This document shows, piece after piece, positions 26,573-36,160 of a stretch of 64,000 nt of DNA. The notes below the pieces were generated by a model, which was not told the DNA's origin, did no database searches, and worked only from the letters and a program-made list of their open reading frames with translations. The position numbers and the translations under genes are program-made. The stretch is from NCBI RefSeq assembly GCF_001698225.1, contig NZ_CP016594.1, positions 2,542,001-2,606,000 on the forward strand. Direction: 5' to 3'. Source of the DNA: Gordonia terrae (GTDB lineage Bacteria > Actinomycetota > Actinomycetes > Mycobacteriales > Mycobacteriaceae). Each line of letters begins with the position of its first letter. Position 1 is the stretch's first letter.

Positions 26573-27850
26573 CTACTCGCCCGCTGCTGTCGGCCCTGGT
26601 CGAGCAGCCTCGAGGAGGGCCTGCGTCAGGGGCTCGGCACACAGTGTCCGCTGCCAGACGCGGGCGCCCGCAGCGGCCAGGTGCGCATCGAGCGCCGCGG
26701 CCGTGATCGGCTCGGGCAGCCCGTCCCAGCACAGTTGCCGCACCACATCGGGAGCGAGAAGGTTCTCCATCGGCAGGGTGTGGGTTTCGGCGATCTCTTT
26801 CAGCGCCGGACGCACCGTCTGCAGTCGTGCCGCGGCCTCCGGGTTGCGCTGATCCCAGCGACTGACCGGTGGCAGGCCCGGCCCGGTCGTCTTGCGCGAC
26901 GGGAGCTTGCTGTCGGGGATCTCGCGGGCCCGTTGCAGCGCCGACAGCCAGATCCCGGCCTGGCGTCGTTGCCGCGGACCGCCGAAGACCGGCAACTTGG
27001 TGAGTTCGGCGATGGACTCGGGGTTCACGGTCGCGGCGTTGACGATCGCGGTGTCGGGCAGGACGCGGCCGGGTGCGACATCCCGGCGCTGCGCCAATTC
27101 CTCACGCGCGGTCCACAATTCGCGCACAGCAGCCAGTGCGCGGGTCGACTTGACGGTGTGGATGTTCGAGGTCTTGCGCCACCTGTCGGTGCGCGGCGGG
27201 GCGGGCGGCCGGGAGAGGATGTATGCGAATTCCTCGCGCGCCCAACCGTCTTTGCCGGCCGCGGCGAGCGCGGCGTCCATCGCATCACGCAGTTCGACGA
27301 GGACCTCGACGTCGAGTGCGGCATAGTTGAGCCACTCGTCGGGCAGGGGACGACGCGACCAGTCGGCCGCACCATGACCCTTGAGAAGCCCGAGCCCGAG
27401 GAACTCGGCCACCATCGCCGCCAGGTTGACCTTGGCCAGGCCCAGGAGGCGTCCGGCCAGTTCGGTGTCGTACAGCTCGACGCACTCGAAACCGAGTTCA
27501 CGCAGGCACGGGAGGTCCTGGTCGGCGGCGTGCAGCACCCACTCCGGTCCGCGCAGAGCGTCGATCACCGGTGCCAGTGCGTCCGGATCGCCGATGGGGT
27601 CCAGCAGGAAGCTGCCCGACCCGTGTCGTTTGATCTGGATCAGATAGGCCCGTTGTGAGTAGCGGTAGCCCGATGCGCGTTCGGTGTCGATGGCGATCGG
27701 TCCGCTGCCCGCCGCGAGAGCTGCTGCGGCGTCCGCGAATTCGGCGGCCGTCGCGAGGACCGGGGGTACGCCGTCGGCCGGCTGGAGCAGTGGGGTGACC
27801 TCCGGTGTGGGGTCGTCGGGAGCCGTGTCGTCGGGCGCGGGATCGTTCAC
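26573..27850 (-). CDS. rnd: Ribonuclease D-like 3'-5' exoribonuclease
   Basis: 425 residues. The DnaQ-like exonuclease domain (about 45-210) shows Exo I AIDTERASGYRYS, Exo II LHAADQDLPCL and Exo III NYAALDVEVLVEL. An HRDC domain follows (about 225-310), and a second HRDC-like C-terminal region. The enzyme would trim tRNA or other structured RNA 3' ends. The GTG at 27850 overlaps the stop of DUF3000 (GTGA), so the pair is translationally coupled. Length and partner match the M. tuberculosis arrangement. Confidence 0.93.
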   Translation of the reverse strand: MNDPAPDDTAPDDPTPEVTPLLQPADGVPPVLATAAEFADAAAALAAGSGPIAIDTERASGYRYSQRAYLIQIKRHGSGSFLLDPIGDPDALAPVIDALRGPEWVLHAADQDLPCLRELGFECVELYDTELAGRLLGLAKVNLAAMVAEFLGLGLLKGHGAADWSRRPLPDEWLNYAALDVEVLVELRDAMDAALAAAGKDGWAREEFAYILSRPPAPPRTDRWRKTSNIHTVKSTRALAAVRELWTAREELAQRRDVAPGRVLPDTAIVNAATVNPESIAELTKLPVFGGPRQRRQAGIWLSALQRAREIPDSKLPSRKTTGPGLPPVSRWDQRNPEAAARLQTVRPALKEIAETHTLPMENLLAPDVVRQLCWDGLPEPITAAALDAHLAAAGARVWQRTLCAEPLTQALLEAARPGPTAAGE

Positions 27851-28473
27851 GTCGCGCCGAGTTCGGTCACCCCGACCGGTGGGAGACCGGCTGCGGAGGC
27901 GAGGACATCGCAGAACGCCTCGAGATGGCTCCCGAGCCCGTCCGCGCTGAGTGCGGTCCACGAGGCCCGCACCTCCAGTTGGTGTGCGCGCGGCGGCCCG
28001 GCGATGTCGCCGTATCGGACCGACGTGGTGGAGGTGACGGTGCCACCGAGGGCGGTCACCTCGACGCGGTGCGCCGACCCCTCCGGTGTGGCGGTCGCGC
28101 CGACCGGTACGCCGAGCGCATCGCTGATCCAGCTCCAGGCCACCTCGGGCAGCAGGGGGTCCATGGCCAGTGCGGCCTCGACCTCGGCCTGTAGGAACGC
28201 GACGAGACGCATGGTGCCGTTCCAGGCGTCCTGGCCCGCGGGGTCGAAGAGCAGGATGAGTCGCCCGAACGCGCTGCCCTGCGAATCGGTGGGCACCACG
28301 TCGAGGTCCTCGGGCGGACGCACCTCGGCGCCGACGGCGTAGCTGTAGGGCGCCAGGCGCTGCGGCGGGCGGATGGGTCCGACCTCGATCTCGCGGCGCA
28401 CCCGGGCAGCATGCAGCGACTCCACCGCCGCGCGGAAATCAGCAGGCTCGTCCGGAGCTCCCGAAGAGGTCAC
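27847..28473 (-). CDS. DUF3000 family protein
   Basis: 208 residues of the actinobacterial DUF3000 family. Recognisable parts are PADFRAAVESLHAARVRRE, PIRPPQRLAPYSYAVGAEV, GRLILLFDPAGQDAWNGTMRL and the C-terminal LEVRASWTALSADGLGSHLEAFCDVLA. The function is unknown, but the protein is constantly linked to the RNase D gene it overlaps. The GTG at 28473 starts at the family N-terminus; the long upstream frame overlaps the hemE promoter. It is divergent from hemE. Confidence 0.9.
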   Translation of the reverse strand: MTSSGAPDEPADFRAAVESLHAARVRREIEVGPIRPPQRLAPYSYAVGAEVRPPEDLDVVPTDSQGSAFGRLILLFDPAGQDAWNGTMRLVAFLQAEVEAALAMDPLLPEVAWSWISDALGVPVGATATPEGSAHRVEVTALGGTVTSTTSVRYGDIAGPPRAHQLEVRASWTALSADGLGSHLEAFCDVLASAAGLPPVGVTELGAT

Positions 28474-28564
28474 CGTTCGACCGTAGGGCGGGCGCGCCCG
28501 GCCACGGCGGAGGCGCGCCGACACCACACGTGCGGGATCGGGGGGCATGGCAGAGTAAGCGGTG

Positions 28565-29629
28565 ATGTCGAACGCAACTGGTACCCGGGTCCATAGGTCG
28601 CACCTGCCGCTCGTCGCCGCGGCCACCGGCGCGACCCCCTCACGCCGTCCGGTGTGGTTCATGCGGCAGGCCGGCCGGTCGCTGCCCGAATACCGGGCCA
28701 TCCGCGCCGATCACGGCATGCTGGAGTCCTGCTTCGACGCCGAACTGGTCTGCGAGATCACGATGCAGCCCGTCCGCCGGCACGACGTCGACGCGGCGAT
28801 CCTCTTCTCCGACATCGTGGTGCCGCTCAAGGCCGCAGGCATCGACCTCGACATCGTCGCCGGAACCGGACCGGTGATCGCCGAGCCGGTGCGCTCGCCC
28901 GACGCGGTGTCACGCATCCAACGACTGGAGCCCGCTGCCGTCGGCTCGATCGCGCGGGCCATCGAACTCCTGCTCGGCGAACTGGGCGACGCCACGGCGC
29001 TGATCGGCTTCGCCGGTGCGCCGTTCACCCTCGCCTCGTACCTCATCGAGGGCGGGCCGAGCCGCAACTACGAGCGGACCAAGGCGATGATGCACGGCGA
29101 CCCGGAGACGTGGGGCGAACTCATGGCACGTCTCGCCGACATCACCATCGCGTTCCTGCGCGTCCAACTCGACGCGGGCGTCGACGCGATCCAGCTGTTC
29201 GACTCGTGGGCCGGCATGCTGTCGGCCGCCGACTATCAGCGTTTCGTGGCGCCGCACAGCGCCCGCGTGCTGGCCGAGGTCGCCGAATACGGGGTGCCGC
29301 GCATCCACTTCGGCGTCGGTACCGGTGAGCTCCTCGCCCCCATGGCGCATGTCGGCGCCGACGTCATCGGCGTCGACTGGCGCGTGCCGCTCGAGGAGGC
29401 CGTCCGCCGGGTGGGTCCGGGCAAGGCCGTGCAGGGCAACCTCGACCCGACACTCCTGTTCGCCGGCCAGGACGTGGTCGACAGTGAGGTTCGGCGGGTC
29501 GTCGCCGACGGCGACCGCGCGGTGGCGGCCGGGGCGATCGGGCACATCTTCAACCTCGGTCACGGCGTGCTGCCCGGCACCGACCCGGATGTGCTGACGC
29601 GGGCCGTCGAAGTGATCCACAGCCTCTGA
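28565..29629 (+). CDS. hemE: Uroporphyrinogen decarboxylase
   Basis: 354 residues. It removes four acetate carboxyls from uroporphyrinogen III to give coproporphyrinogen III. Motifs seen are [16 protein letters not shown] (substrate-binding Arg residues), [31 protein letters not shown] and a C-terminal [13 protein letters not shown]. The ATG at 28565 is directly preceded by an in-frame GTG (28562), so the start could be one codon earlier. The stop overlaps hemY (TGATG), giving a coupled haem operon. Confidence 0.97.
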   Translation: MSNATGTRVHRSHLPLVAAATGATPSRRPVWFMRQAGRSLPEYRAIRADHGMLESCFDAELVCEITMQPVRRHDVDAAILFSDIVVPLKAAGIDLDIVAGTGPVIAEPVRSPDAVSRIQRLEPAAVGSIARAIELLLGELGDATALIGFAGAPFTLASYLIEGGPSRNYERTKAMMHGDPETWGELMARLADITIAFLRVQLDAGVDAIQLFDSWAGMLSAADYQRFVAPHSARVLAEVAEYGVPRIHFGVGTGELLAPMAHVGADVIGVDWRVPLEEAVRRVGPGKAVQGNLDPTLLFAGQDVVDSEVRRVVADGDRAVAAGAIGHIFNLGHGVLPGTDPDVLTRAVEVIHSL

Positions 29630-31035
29630 TGTCTCCGCGCGTCCGGATCGCGATCGTCGGCGGCGGGATCTCCGGCCTGACCGCCGCGTACCGCCTTCGT
29701 CGTGCGCTCGGGTCCGACGCCCACATCGACCTCGTCGAGGCATCCGGTCGGCTGGGTGGTGTGCTGCACACCGCGACCGTCGGCGAGCGGGCCGTCGACG
29801 TCGGAGCCGAGGCGTTCATCGTCCGGCGTCCCGAGGCGCTCGACCTCGTCACCGAACTCGGCCTCGCCGACCGGATCGTCTCACCGACACCGCGGCGTCC
29901 CGCCGTGTGGTCGGGGGAGCGGTTGCATCCGCTGCCCGGTCCGGCATTGATGGGGATCCCGGCCGGTCCGGCGGTCGTCGAGGGGCTCGCCGACCCCGCC
30001 GACCTCGTTCGGATGGCCGACGAACCCGGACAGCCGTTGAGTTGGCAGGCCGGCGCCGACATGTCCGTCGGGGAGCTGGTCGCCGAGCGGTTCGGGCCTT
30101 CCGTCGTCGCTCGGAGCGTCGATCCGATGCTCGGCGGGGTGTATTCCAGTCTCGCCCGTGACATCGGGGTCCGTGAGGCGCTCCCGGCCCTCGCGACGAG
30201 TCTGGACGCGGGTACGCCGTCGCTCAGTGCCGCCGTCGACGCCCTCATCGCCGCCGGCGCGGGCGCCTCCGGCCCCGTCTTCGGTGCGCTCGTGGGCGGT
30301 TACGCGGTCCTCCTCGACGCCCTGCGGACCGCGGCCGGTATCGATCCCCAGATGGCCGGTCCCGTCACCGATGTCACTCCGTCGGCAGACGGTTGGGTGC
30401 TCGGATCCGATGGTGCCGTGGATCGGCCACCGTACGACGGGGTGATCCTGGCGGTGCCCGCCTGGCGGGCCGGCGACCTGCTGCACCGGTCCGTGCCGGA
30501 GCTGTCCGCTCCGCTGCGGGCGGTCCGGCGCGCCTCCTCCGTCGTGGTGTCGATCGCGCTTGCGCCGGAAACGGTGCTACCCGAACACTCCGGCGTGCTG
30601 GTGGGCACCGGAGAAGGATTGCGCGCCAAGGCTTTCACGTTCAGCTCGCAGAAGTGGGCCCACCTGTCCGACACCGGCCGGCCGGTGTCGGTCCGGGCGT
30701 CGTTCGGACGGTTCGGTGCGCCGGTTCCGGATGAGACCACCGAACCCGGGGTCGAGGAGCGGTTGCGGCGCTATGCGCTCGAAGATCTCGACGAGGTGTG
30801 CCGGGCCGCCGGCGTCCCGCCGGTGTCGTCGAGGGTCGTCGACGTGTATGTGCAGCGCTGGGACGAGGGACTGCCGGTCTATGCGCCCGGACACCTCGCC
30901 GCGATGGCGCAGGTGCTGAGTGCGCGGCCCCCGCGTCTCACCCTGGCCGGGTCGTCGTACGCCGGCGTCGGGGTGCCGGCCTGCATCGGCCGGGCCGGTC
31001 GCGCGGTGACCGAACTGCTCGACGATCTGGCGTGA
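29629..31035 (+). CDS. hemY: Coproporphyrinogen III / protoporphyrinogen oxidase (FAD)
   Basis: 468 residues. The N-terminal FAD motif IAIVGGGISGLTAAYRLR is followed by LVEASGRLGGVL, and the C-terminal FAD-contact segment is LAGSSYAGVGVPACIGRAGRAV. Actinobacteria use the coproporphyrin-dependent route, where this enzyme (CgoX) oxidises coproporphyrinogen III to coproporphyrin III. That assignment is supported by hemQ directly downstream. The start overlaps the hemE stop. Confidence 0.95.
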   Translation: MSPRVRIAIVGGGISGLTAAYRLRRALGSDAHIDLVEASGRLGGVLHTATVGERAVDVGAEAFIVRRPEALDLVTELGLADRIVSPTPRRPAVWSGERLHPLPGPALMGIPAGPAVVEGLADPADLVRMADEPGQPLSWQAGADMSVGELVAERFGPSVVARSVDPMLGGVYSSLARDIGVREALPALATSLDAGTPSLSAAVDALIAAGAGASGPVFGALVGGYAVLLDALRTAAGIDPQMAGPVTDVTPSADGWVLGSDGAVDRPPYDGVILAVPAWRAGDLLHRSVPELSAPLRAVRRASSVVVSIALAPETVLPEHSGVLVGTGEGLRAKAFTFSSQKWAHLSDTGRPVSVRASFGRFGAPVPDETTEPGVEERLRRYALEDLDEVCRAAGVPPVSSRVVDVYVQRWDEGLPVYAPGHLAAMAQVLSARPPRLTLAGSSYAGVGVPACIGRAGRAVTELLDDLA

Positions 31036-31092
31036 GCCGGCAGGGTTGACCTGCCTCGTCGTCGGATGGGCTGCGGTGGCACGATGGCTTCC

Positions 31093-31788
31093 ATGAGCCG
31101 CTTGGATTACGCAGAACTCAACTCGACGATCCGCTACCTGATGTTCTCGGTGTTCGCGGTCCGCCCCGGTGAACTGGGCGCCGATCGTGATCAGGCCAAA
31201 TCGGATGCCGCGGACTTCTTCAAGTCGCTCGAGGACAGCGGCGTCGTGGTGCGCGGTGTCTACGACGTGTCCGGACTGCGCGCCGACGCCGACTTCATGA
31301 TCTGGTGGCACGCCGAAGACGTCGAGCCGATCCAGGCCGCCTACGCCAGGTTCCGCCGCGAGACGGTTCTGGGACGTGCGTGCAACCCGGTGTGGAGCAA
31401 CGTCGCGTTGCATCGCCCGGCCGAGTTCAACAAGAGCCACATCCCGGCGTTCCTCGCGGGCGAGGAAGCCGGCAACTACATCTGCGTGTACCCGTTCGTG
31501 CGGTCCTACGAGTGGTACCTGCTGCCCGATGAGGAGCGTCGCAAGATGCTCGCCGACCACGGCAAGGCGGCCCGTGCGTACAAGGACGTCCGCGCCAACA
31601 CCGTGTCGTCGTTCGCGCTCGGCGACTATGAGTGGCTGCTGGCGTTCGAGGCGCCCGAACTGCACCGCATCGTCGATCTGATGCGTGACCTGCGCGCCAC
31701 CGAGGCCCGGTTGCACGTCCGCGAGGAGACGCCGTTCTTCACCGGTCCGCGCGTCGAGGTGTCCGCGCTGATCGACGCGCTGCCCTGA
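31093..31788 (+). CDS. hemQ: Coproheme decarboxylase (HemQ/ChdC)
   Basis: 231 residues, the same length as the mycobacterial protein. It converts iron-coproporphyrin to haem b using peroxide, the last step of the coproporphyrin route. The core is highly conserved: LYDV-like [53 protein letters not shown] (catalytic Tyr region) and LADHGKAAR (haem-ligand His). The ATG at 31093 gives the family start; an ATG at 31084 would add three residues. The ferrochelatase gene is not in this window. Confidence 0.96.
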   Translation: MSRLDYAELNSTIRYLMFSVFAVRPGELGADRDQAKSDAADFFKSLEDSGVVVRGVYDVSGLRADADFMIWWHAEDVEPIQAAYARFRRETVLGRACNPVWSNVALHRPAEFNKSHIPAFLAGEEAGNYICVYPFVRSYEWYLLPDEERRKMLADHGKAARAYKDVRANTVSSFALGDYEWLLAFEAPELHRIVDLMRDLRATEARLHVREETPFFTGPRVEVSALIDALP

Positions 31789-31803
31789 GCCGGGGAGCGG
31801 ACG

Positions 31804-32235
31804 CTAGTCGGCGGACTCCAGCTTGAGGCTGATGCTGTTGATGCAGTAGCGGAGGTCGGTGGGGGTGTCGTAACCCTCACCGGCGAAGACGTGACCGAGG
31901 TGGCTCTTGCAGTTCGCGCAGAGCACCTCGACACGCCGCATGCCGAGTGAGTTGTCCTCGACCTCGATGATCCTGTCACCGGCCAACGGGGAGAAGAACG
32001 ACGGCCAGCCGCAGTGCGATTCGAACTTCTGCTCGCTGCGGAACAACTCGGCGCCGCAGGCGCGGCACCGGTAGACCCCGACCGTCTTGGTGTCGGTGTA
32101 CTCGCCGGTGAACGGTGCTTCGGTGCCTGCCTGGCGCAGGACCCGGTATTCGGCGGGGGTCAGGCGCTGCTTCCACTGGTCGTCGGTGAGATCGGCGAGA
32201 TCTTCGGCGTCGGTCGACGGGGTGCTGTCGGTCAT
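31804..32235 (-). CDS. msrB: Peptide-methionine (R)-S-oxide reductase
   Basis: 143 residues. It repairs methionine-R-sulfoxide in proteins. Zinc ligands appear as CRACG (about 58) and CANCK (about 106), the substrate site as HCGWPSFF and SHLGHVF, and the catalytic Cys as RYCINSISL. GGAGG precedes the ATG at 32235 with short spacing; the upstream frame is not supported. It is convergent with hemQ, 15 bases between stops, the conserved order in Mycobacteriales. Confidence 0.96.
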   Translation of the reverse strand: MTDSTPSTDAEDLADLTDDQWKQRLTPAEYRVLRQAGTEAPFTGEYTDTKTVGVYRCRACGAELFRSEQKFESHCGWPSFFSPLAGDRIIEVEDNSLGMRRVEVLCANCKSHLGHVFAGEGYDTPTDLRYCINSISLKLESAD

Positions 32236-32272
32236 GCCCTCCACGGTAGCGCGCGTGGCCGGACCGACTGTG

Positions 32273-33577
32273 TCAGCGCTGTTTCGACAGGCCGACCGCG
32301 TCCTCGGCGCTGGTGGCCGTGTCGGCGGAGGCGTCGATCCCGCCGGCGGGGACACGCGGCGCATCGGACTCCGGCCGGACCGGTGGCACCATGCCGGCCA
32401 CCCCGTCGGACCTCATGTCGAGGTATCGGAACAGCAGCGAGCAGAACACCGCGATCATCAGCAGCGACCAGCCCCACGTGACCTTGTTGTACTCGACCAT
32501 CCAGCCGAACGCCGTCCATCGGTCGGAGTAGAAGCCGTCGAAGGTCATACAGCCGTAGACACCGAGCCACGCAGGCCAGTTGCGCATCGGCGACCCGGGG
32601 AGCAGCACCGTCATGAGCAGCGGGAACAGGAGCATCGAGTAGTAGCCCTGACCGAGCGAACCGACCAGGAACGTGGTGCACAGCAGGACTCCCGACGAGA
32701 CCGCCAGCCACATCAGCTCGTTGGTCTTGCGGTAGTAGCGGTACAGGAACCACAGCGAGAACGCGGCCATCAGCACGAACGCCGCGCGCAGCAGCAGGAT
32801 CAGCCACGGGGCGACGCCGAAGTAGGCACCGTTGCCGGCGATCGAGCTGTTGTAGTAGTCACGCGCCTCCCCGAGGTACGGGACCGTCCGACTGATGAAG
32901 TCGTTCGCGTCGACCGAGAGGGGCCAGGCGACGACCGTCAAGACGACCGGGATGACGATGGCGAGGGCGAACACCCGCCACTGGCGGTTGAGCAGCGGCA
33001 GGAGCATCAGGGGCGCCAGCACCGGCTTGACGGCCAGGGTCAATCCCATCGGTACACCGGCCCACCAATCGTGCCGGTTGAGCATCAGCATGAGGAATGC
33101 GATCAGTCCCAGCAGTACGAACGAGTTGAAGTTCGTGAAGATCAGTGTGTGCGAGACGGTCTCGGTGCTGAAGAAGAAGAACAGGACCGTCGGCATGACC
33201 CACGAGTCGAGGGCGTAGCCGAACATCCGGGTGAGCAGGTAGGCGCAGATGAGAAGCGCGATGACACTGACGGCGATGAAGGCCCAGCGGGCGCGCTCGT
33301 AGTCGATGATCGCCACCGGCGCCATCAGCAGGGTGCCCGACGGCGGGTAGAGGTAGTGCGGGTCGACGGTGGCGTAGTTCTCGCCGTAGACCGGCAGGTT
33401 GTTCAGGAAGTTGTAGGCGGCGGCGTACACCGGCTTGAAGTCATCGGTGCGGTCACCGTTGACACCCAGGAACACCGAGCGGTGCACGACCATGAGCAGG
33501 CTGATCGGCCACAGGACCATCGGGATGATCCGTTGAGCACTCATCGGTGGATAGAGATACCTGTCGAGATTCGCCAC
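32273..33577 (-). CDS. aftC: Alpha-(1->3)-arabinofuranosyltransferase AftC
   Basis: 434 residues, a GT-C/GT87 polyprenyl-phosphate-dependent enzyme with about ten membrane helices. The first external loop carries the acidic GDRTDDFKPVYAAAYNF and YLYPPSGTLLMAP, the expected catalytic region. AftC adds alpha-1,3 branches to the arabinan of arabinogalactan and lipoarabinomannan. The gene lies between msrB and the TAP-like lipoprotein, as in M. tuberculosis, which supports the specific name. The C-terminal tail is polar and disordered. The GTG at 33577 has no strong ribosome site; the ATG at M12 is an alternative. Confidence 0.9.
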   Translation of the reverse strand: MANLDRYLYPPMSAQRIIPMVLWPISLLMVVHRSVFLGVNGDRTDDFKPVYAAAYNFLNNLPVYGENYATVDPHYLYPPSGTLLMAPVAIIDYERARWAFIAVSVIALLICAYLLTRMFGYALDSWVMPTVLFFFFSTETVSHTLIFTNFNSFVLLGLIAFLMLMLNRHDWWAGVPMGLTLAVKPVLAPLMLLPLLNRQWRVFALAIVIPVVLTVVAWPLSVDANDFISRTVPYLGEARDYYNSSIAGNGAYFGVAPWLILLLRAAFVLMAAFSLWFLYRYYRKTNELMWLAVSSGVLLCTTFLVGSLGQGYYSMLLFPLLMTVLLPGSPMRNWPAWLGVYGCMTFDGFYSDRWTAFGWMVEYNKVTWGWSLLMIAVFCSLLFRYLDMRSDGVAGMVPPVRPESDAPRVPAGGIDASADTATSAEDAVGLSKQR

Positions 33578-33637
33578 CCGCGAACCGTACTACGCTCGCC
33601 GTCGAGCTCAGAACCCCGAGCGCGCCTCCGGCGTTGC

Positions 33638-35248
33638 TCAGGTCGGACAGCCGCGTTGGGTCGGGCCCTGCAGCGGGGCCCGGTCGACATACTCGGTGAC
33701 CACCTCGGCGGCACAGGCGCTTCGGCCCAGCACCGAGAACCCCAGTCCGTCCCAGGCGACCGTCACCGGTTCGGCGTCGGCGTTCATGAACAGCGGGACC
33801 AGGGCGGCGGCTCCCTCGCCGCCGTTGATCGGGTCGCGTGTCCCGTTGAGGATCAACGGGTCGGCCGGCAGCGACGTGGGCGGCCGGACCGGATTGCCCG
33901 AGGCCCAGCCGTTGCACCGGACGAGCGAGAGCGCGCTGTCGGCCCCGGTGAGAGGGTTCTGCTTCGACCACGCGTCCACGAGACCCGGCACCTCGTTCTG
34001 GCCGACCGGTCCGGTGACGTCGTTGCACCGGGAGACCAGGGCGCCGTCGGGAAGCCGGAGGGTGGCGGCGCGATCGGCGAGACGGACGAGCGCGGCGGTC
34101 TGCCCGCGGTCGGCGGCCGCGATCGCGTCGGCGAGGTCGAGGAGTGACTGCGGCCGGTCCGAGGCGAGGGCGAGGGTCGTCGTGATCGCGTTGAGCGCGG
34201 CGGTGTCCGACAGGGAGGGGAGCTCGCCTGCGCGCGCCTTGGTCAGCACGCGGGTCATCGTCGCGACTCCGTTGGTGCCGAGGGCGCAGCCGCCAAGCGC
34301 CGAACAGCGCTGTGCGAAGCCCTGCAGCGCCACCTGGACGCCCCGCGCCTGTGCCAGGGCGCGGTCGCGCGCGTTCGCGCCGAACGGCGTCGGGGTGTCC
34401 AGGATGATCCGCCCGGCGCGCCCGCCGTACAGGGAGGCGAAGGCGAGCACGACATCGGAACCCTCGCCGGCGCCGATGAGTCCGAGGTGTTCGACCCCCC
34501 AGCGCTGACGAAGGGACTCGAGATCTGCGGCGGCGTTCGTCGCCCCGAAACTCAACTGGTACGGGGTGAGTGTCTCGGTACAGCCGTCGGACGCCGACGA
34601 CGCTGCCGATGCGAGCCGGGAGATCCGCGCGTCGGTGGTCGTCCCTCGCTCGGTGAGGCCGTTGTTCGCGATCGTCTCGCGTTCGAGTCGGGTCATGCAG
34701 TCGATGTCGGTGCTGAGTGGGATCCCGCGATGGTCGACCGCGACCACCGGGTGCGACGCGAGGAGCGCCCGTCCCGGTCCGGCCGTCATGACCATCAGGG
34801 TTCGCGACGACGGCAGGTCCGAGCCGGAGGTGAGGACGAGCGGCGCGGCATCGGGTGGCGTCTCGGCCGTCCGGGCGCGGGTCACCGCGATCGAGACCGC
34901 TTCGCCGTCCGGCTTGTCGCGGTCGATGGGCGAGTCGTACTCGGCGCACTCGATGGTCACGCCCTCCGGACGTGCCACCCCGTACCGTTCGGTCGTCTCG
35001 GCGGCACAGTCACTCCACGCCAGATCGGTCTTCGGCGCCGCGAGCGCCGGCACCGGCGGGGCGGTCGACGAGGACGGGGCAGGCCCCTGCTGGCCGCCGC
35101 CACCCGGGATCAGGTCCGGTCCGCGATCGGGGCCGACGGCACAGGAGGACAGGACGATCGCCGCGATCGCGCCGGCGACGACACCCGCGAGAGCCCTCGG
35201 ACGGGTGCGTGGTCCTACGCCGACGGCCGGGGTGTGCGCTCTTGGCAT
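33638..35248 (-). CDS. Lipoprotein of the TAP-like alpha/beta-hydrolase family, catalytic residues degenerate
   Basis: 536 residues. The signal peptide has lipobox LSSC with Cys at about residue 36. The domain order is that of SlpD/TAP tripeptidyl aminopeptidases, ending with a TAP-like C-terminal domain (NGWASGNP, PLILNGTRDPINGGEG). The nucleophile elbow reads GAGEG (about 259-263) where active members have GxSxG, so serine is missing. The usual His segment reads GLGFSVLGRSAC without a His. The oxyanion Gly-rich loop is also altered (TSGSDLPSS). It is probably a surface-anchored, non-catalytic relative. The ATG at 35248 gives a standard signal peptide. Confidence 0.82.
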   Translation of the reverse strand: MPRAHTPAVGVGPRTRPRALAGVVAGAIAAIVLSSCAVGPDRGPDLIPGGGGQQGPAPSSSTAPPVPALAAPKTDLAWSDCAAETTERYGVARPEGVTIECAEYDSPIDRDKPDGEAVSIAVTRARTAETPPDAAPLVLTSGSDLPSSRTLMVMTAGPGRALLASHPVVAVDHRGIPLSTDIDCMTRLERETIANNGLTERGTTTDARISRLASAASSASDGCTETLTPYQLSFGATNAAADLESLRQRWGVEHLGLIGAGEGSDVVLAFASLYGGRAGRIILDTPTPFGANARDRALAQARGVQVALQGFAQRCSALGGCALGTNGVATMTRVLTKARAGELPSLSDTAALNAITTTLALASDRPQSLLDLADAIAAADRGQTAALVRLADRAATLRLPDGALVSRCNDVTGPVGQNEVPGLVDAWSKQNPLTGADSALSLVRCNGWASGNPVRPPTSLPADPLILNGTRDPINGGEGAAALVPLFMNADAEPVTVAWDGLGFSVLGRSACAAEVVTEYVDRAPLQGPTQRGCPT

Positions 35249-35324
35249 GTCCGCGAGAGTAGTCAACGCCACCGCGAAGACGCCCCGGCCGGGTGCGGGG
35301 GCGCGTCGGGATGGGACCGACGGG

Positions 35325-36125
35325 TCACCGGGTCGACGAGCGCCCGTGGCGGAGCCATCGGGTGAACACGAACCCGTCGTCGTCGGTGAGGATCGACGCC
35401 GGGCGCAGCGCGTGCAGGACGGCGGATGCTCCGCCGGACTCCGCGCCGCCGGTGGTCACGATGCGTCCGGCGTCGCCGCCCACCAGGTGCGGGCTCGTGG
35501 TGAGGCAGAGTTCGTCCAGGGCGTCGGCGGCCACGAGGGAACCGAGCAGGCGGGGTCCACCCTCGCACAGCACGCGGGACCATCCGCGGTCTCTGCAGTG
35601 TTCGAGGATTGCCGACGTCGCGACGGTGTCGTCACCGCAGTCCACCAGCGTCGCGCCCGCGTCGATCAACGCGCGTCGACGATCCGCGGGGGCGTTCGTA
35701 CAGGTGAGGACGACCGTGTTCGGGTCGGCGACGGGCTCGAAGTCGGGTGGGATGGACAACGACCGAGACACCAGCGCCAGTGCCGGCGCGGGTGCCTGCC
35801 CCAGCGATTCGCGATGCGCGGCGAGCGCGTCGTCGGCCTGGGGCCGGCCGTACCCCTCGGTGGTCGCGGTACCGGCACCCACGAGGATGACGTCGGCCAG
35901 TCCGCGCAGCACGCGGAACAGGGCCTTGTCGCCGCGTCCGCCGAGTCCGCCGGATTTACCGTCGTAGGTGACCGCACCGTCGATCGATGACACCATGTTG
36001 GCGCGCACGAAGGGGGTGGCGGCGTCGGAACCCGACGCCGGGCCCGGTGGGTACCGGTACAGCTCGGCCAACCGGCCCAGCTCGTCGTCGGATGTGACCT
36101 GGGTCGCTTTCTGCAGGTGGAACAT
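35325..36125 (-). CDS. RibD C-terminal-type pyrimidine reductase/dihydrofolate reductase-like protein
   Basis: 266 residues with the RibD_C/DHFR fold: RANMVSSIDGAVTYDGKSGGLGG, LADVILVGAGTATTEGYG (NADPH region) and VLCEGGPRLLGSLVAAD. There is no deaminase domain. The M. tuberculosis orthologue Rv2671 can reduce dihydrofolate when overexpressed, so the physiological substrate is uncertain. The ATG at 36125 begins at the family N-terminus (MFHLQKATQV). It is divergent from the ZapE gene with only 35 bases between starts. Confidence 0.88.
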   Translation of the reverse strand: MFHLQKATQVTSDDELGRLAELYRYPPGPASGSDAATPFVRANMVSSIDGAVTYDGKSGGLGGRGDKALFRVLRGLADVILVGAGTATTEGYGRPQADDALAAHRESLGQAPAPALALVSRSLSIPPDFEPVADPNTVVLTCTNAPADRRRALIDAGATLVDCGDDTVATSAILEHCRDRGWSRVLCEGGPRLLGSLVAADALDELCLTTSPHLVGGDAGRIVTTGGAESGGASAVLHALRPASILTDDDGFVFTRWLRHGRSSTR

Positions 36126-36160
36126 GTGTTCATCATTCCGCGGATGGCTACTCTCCACAC

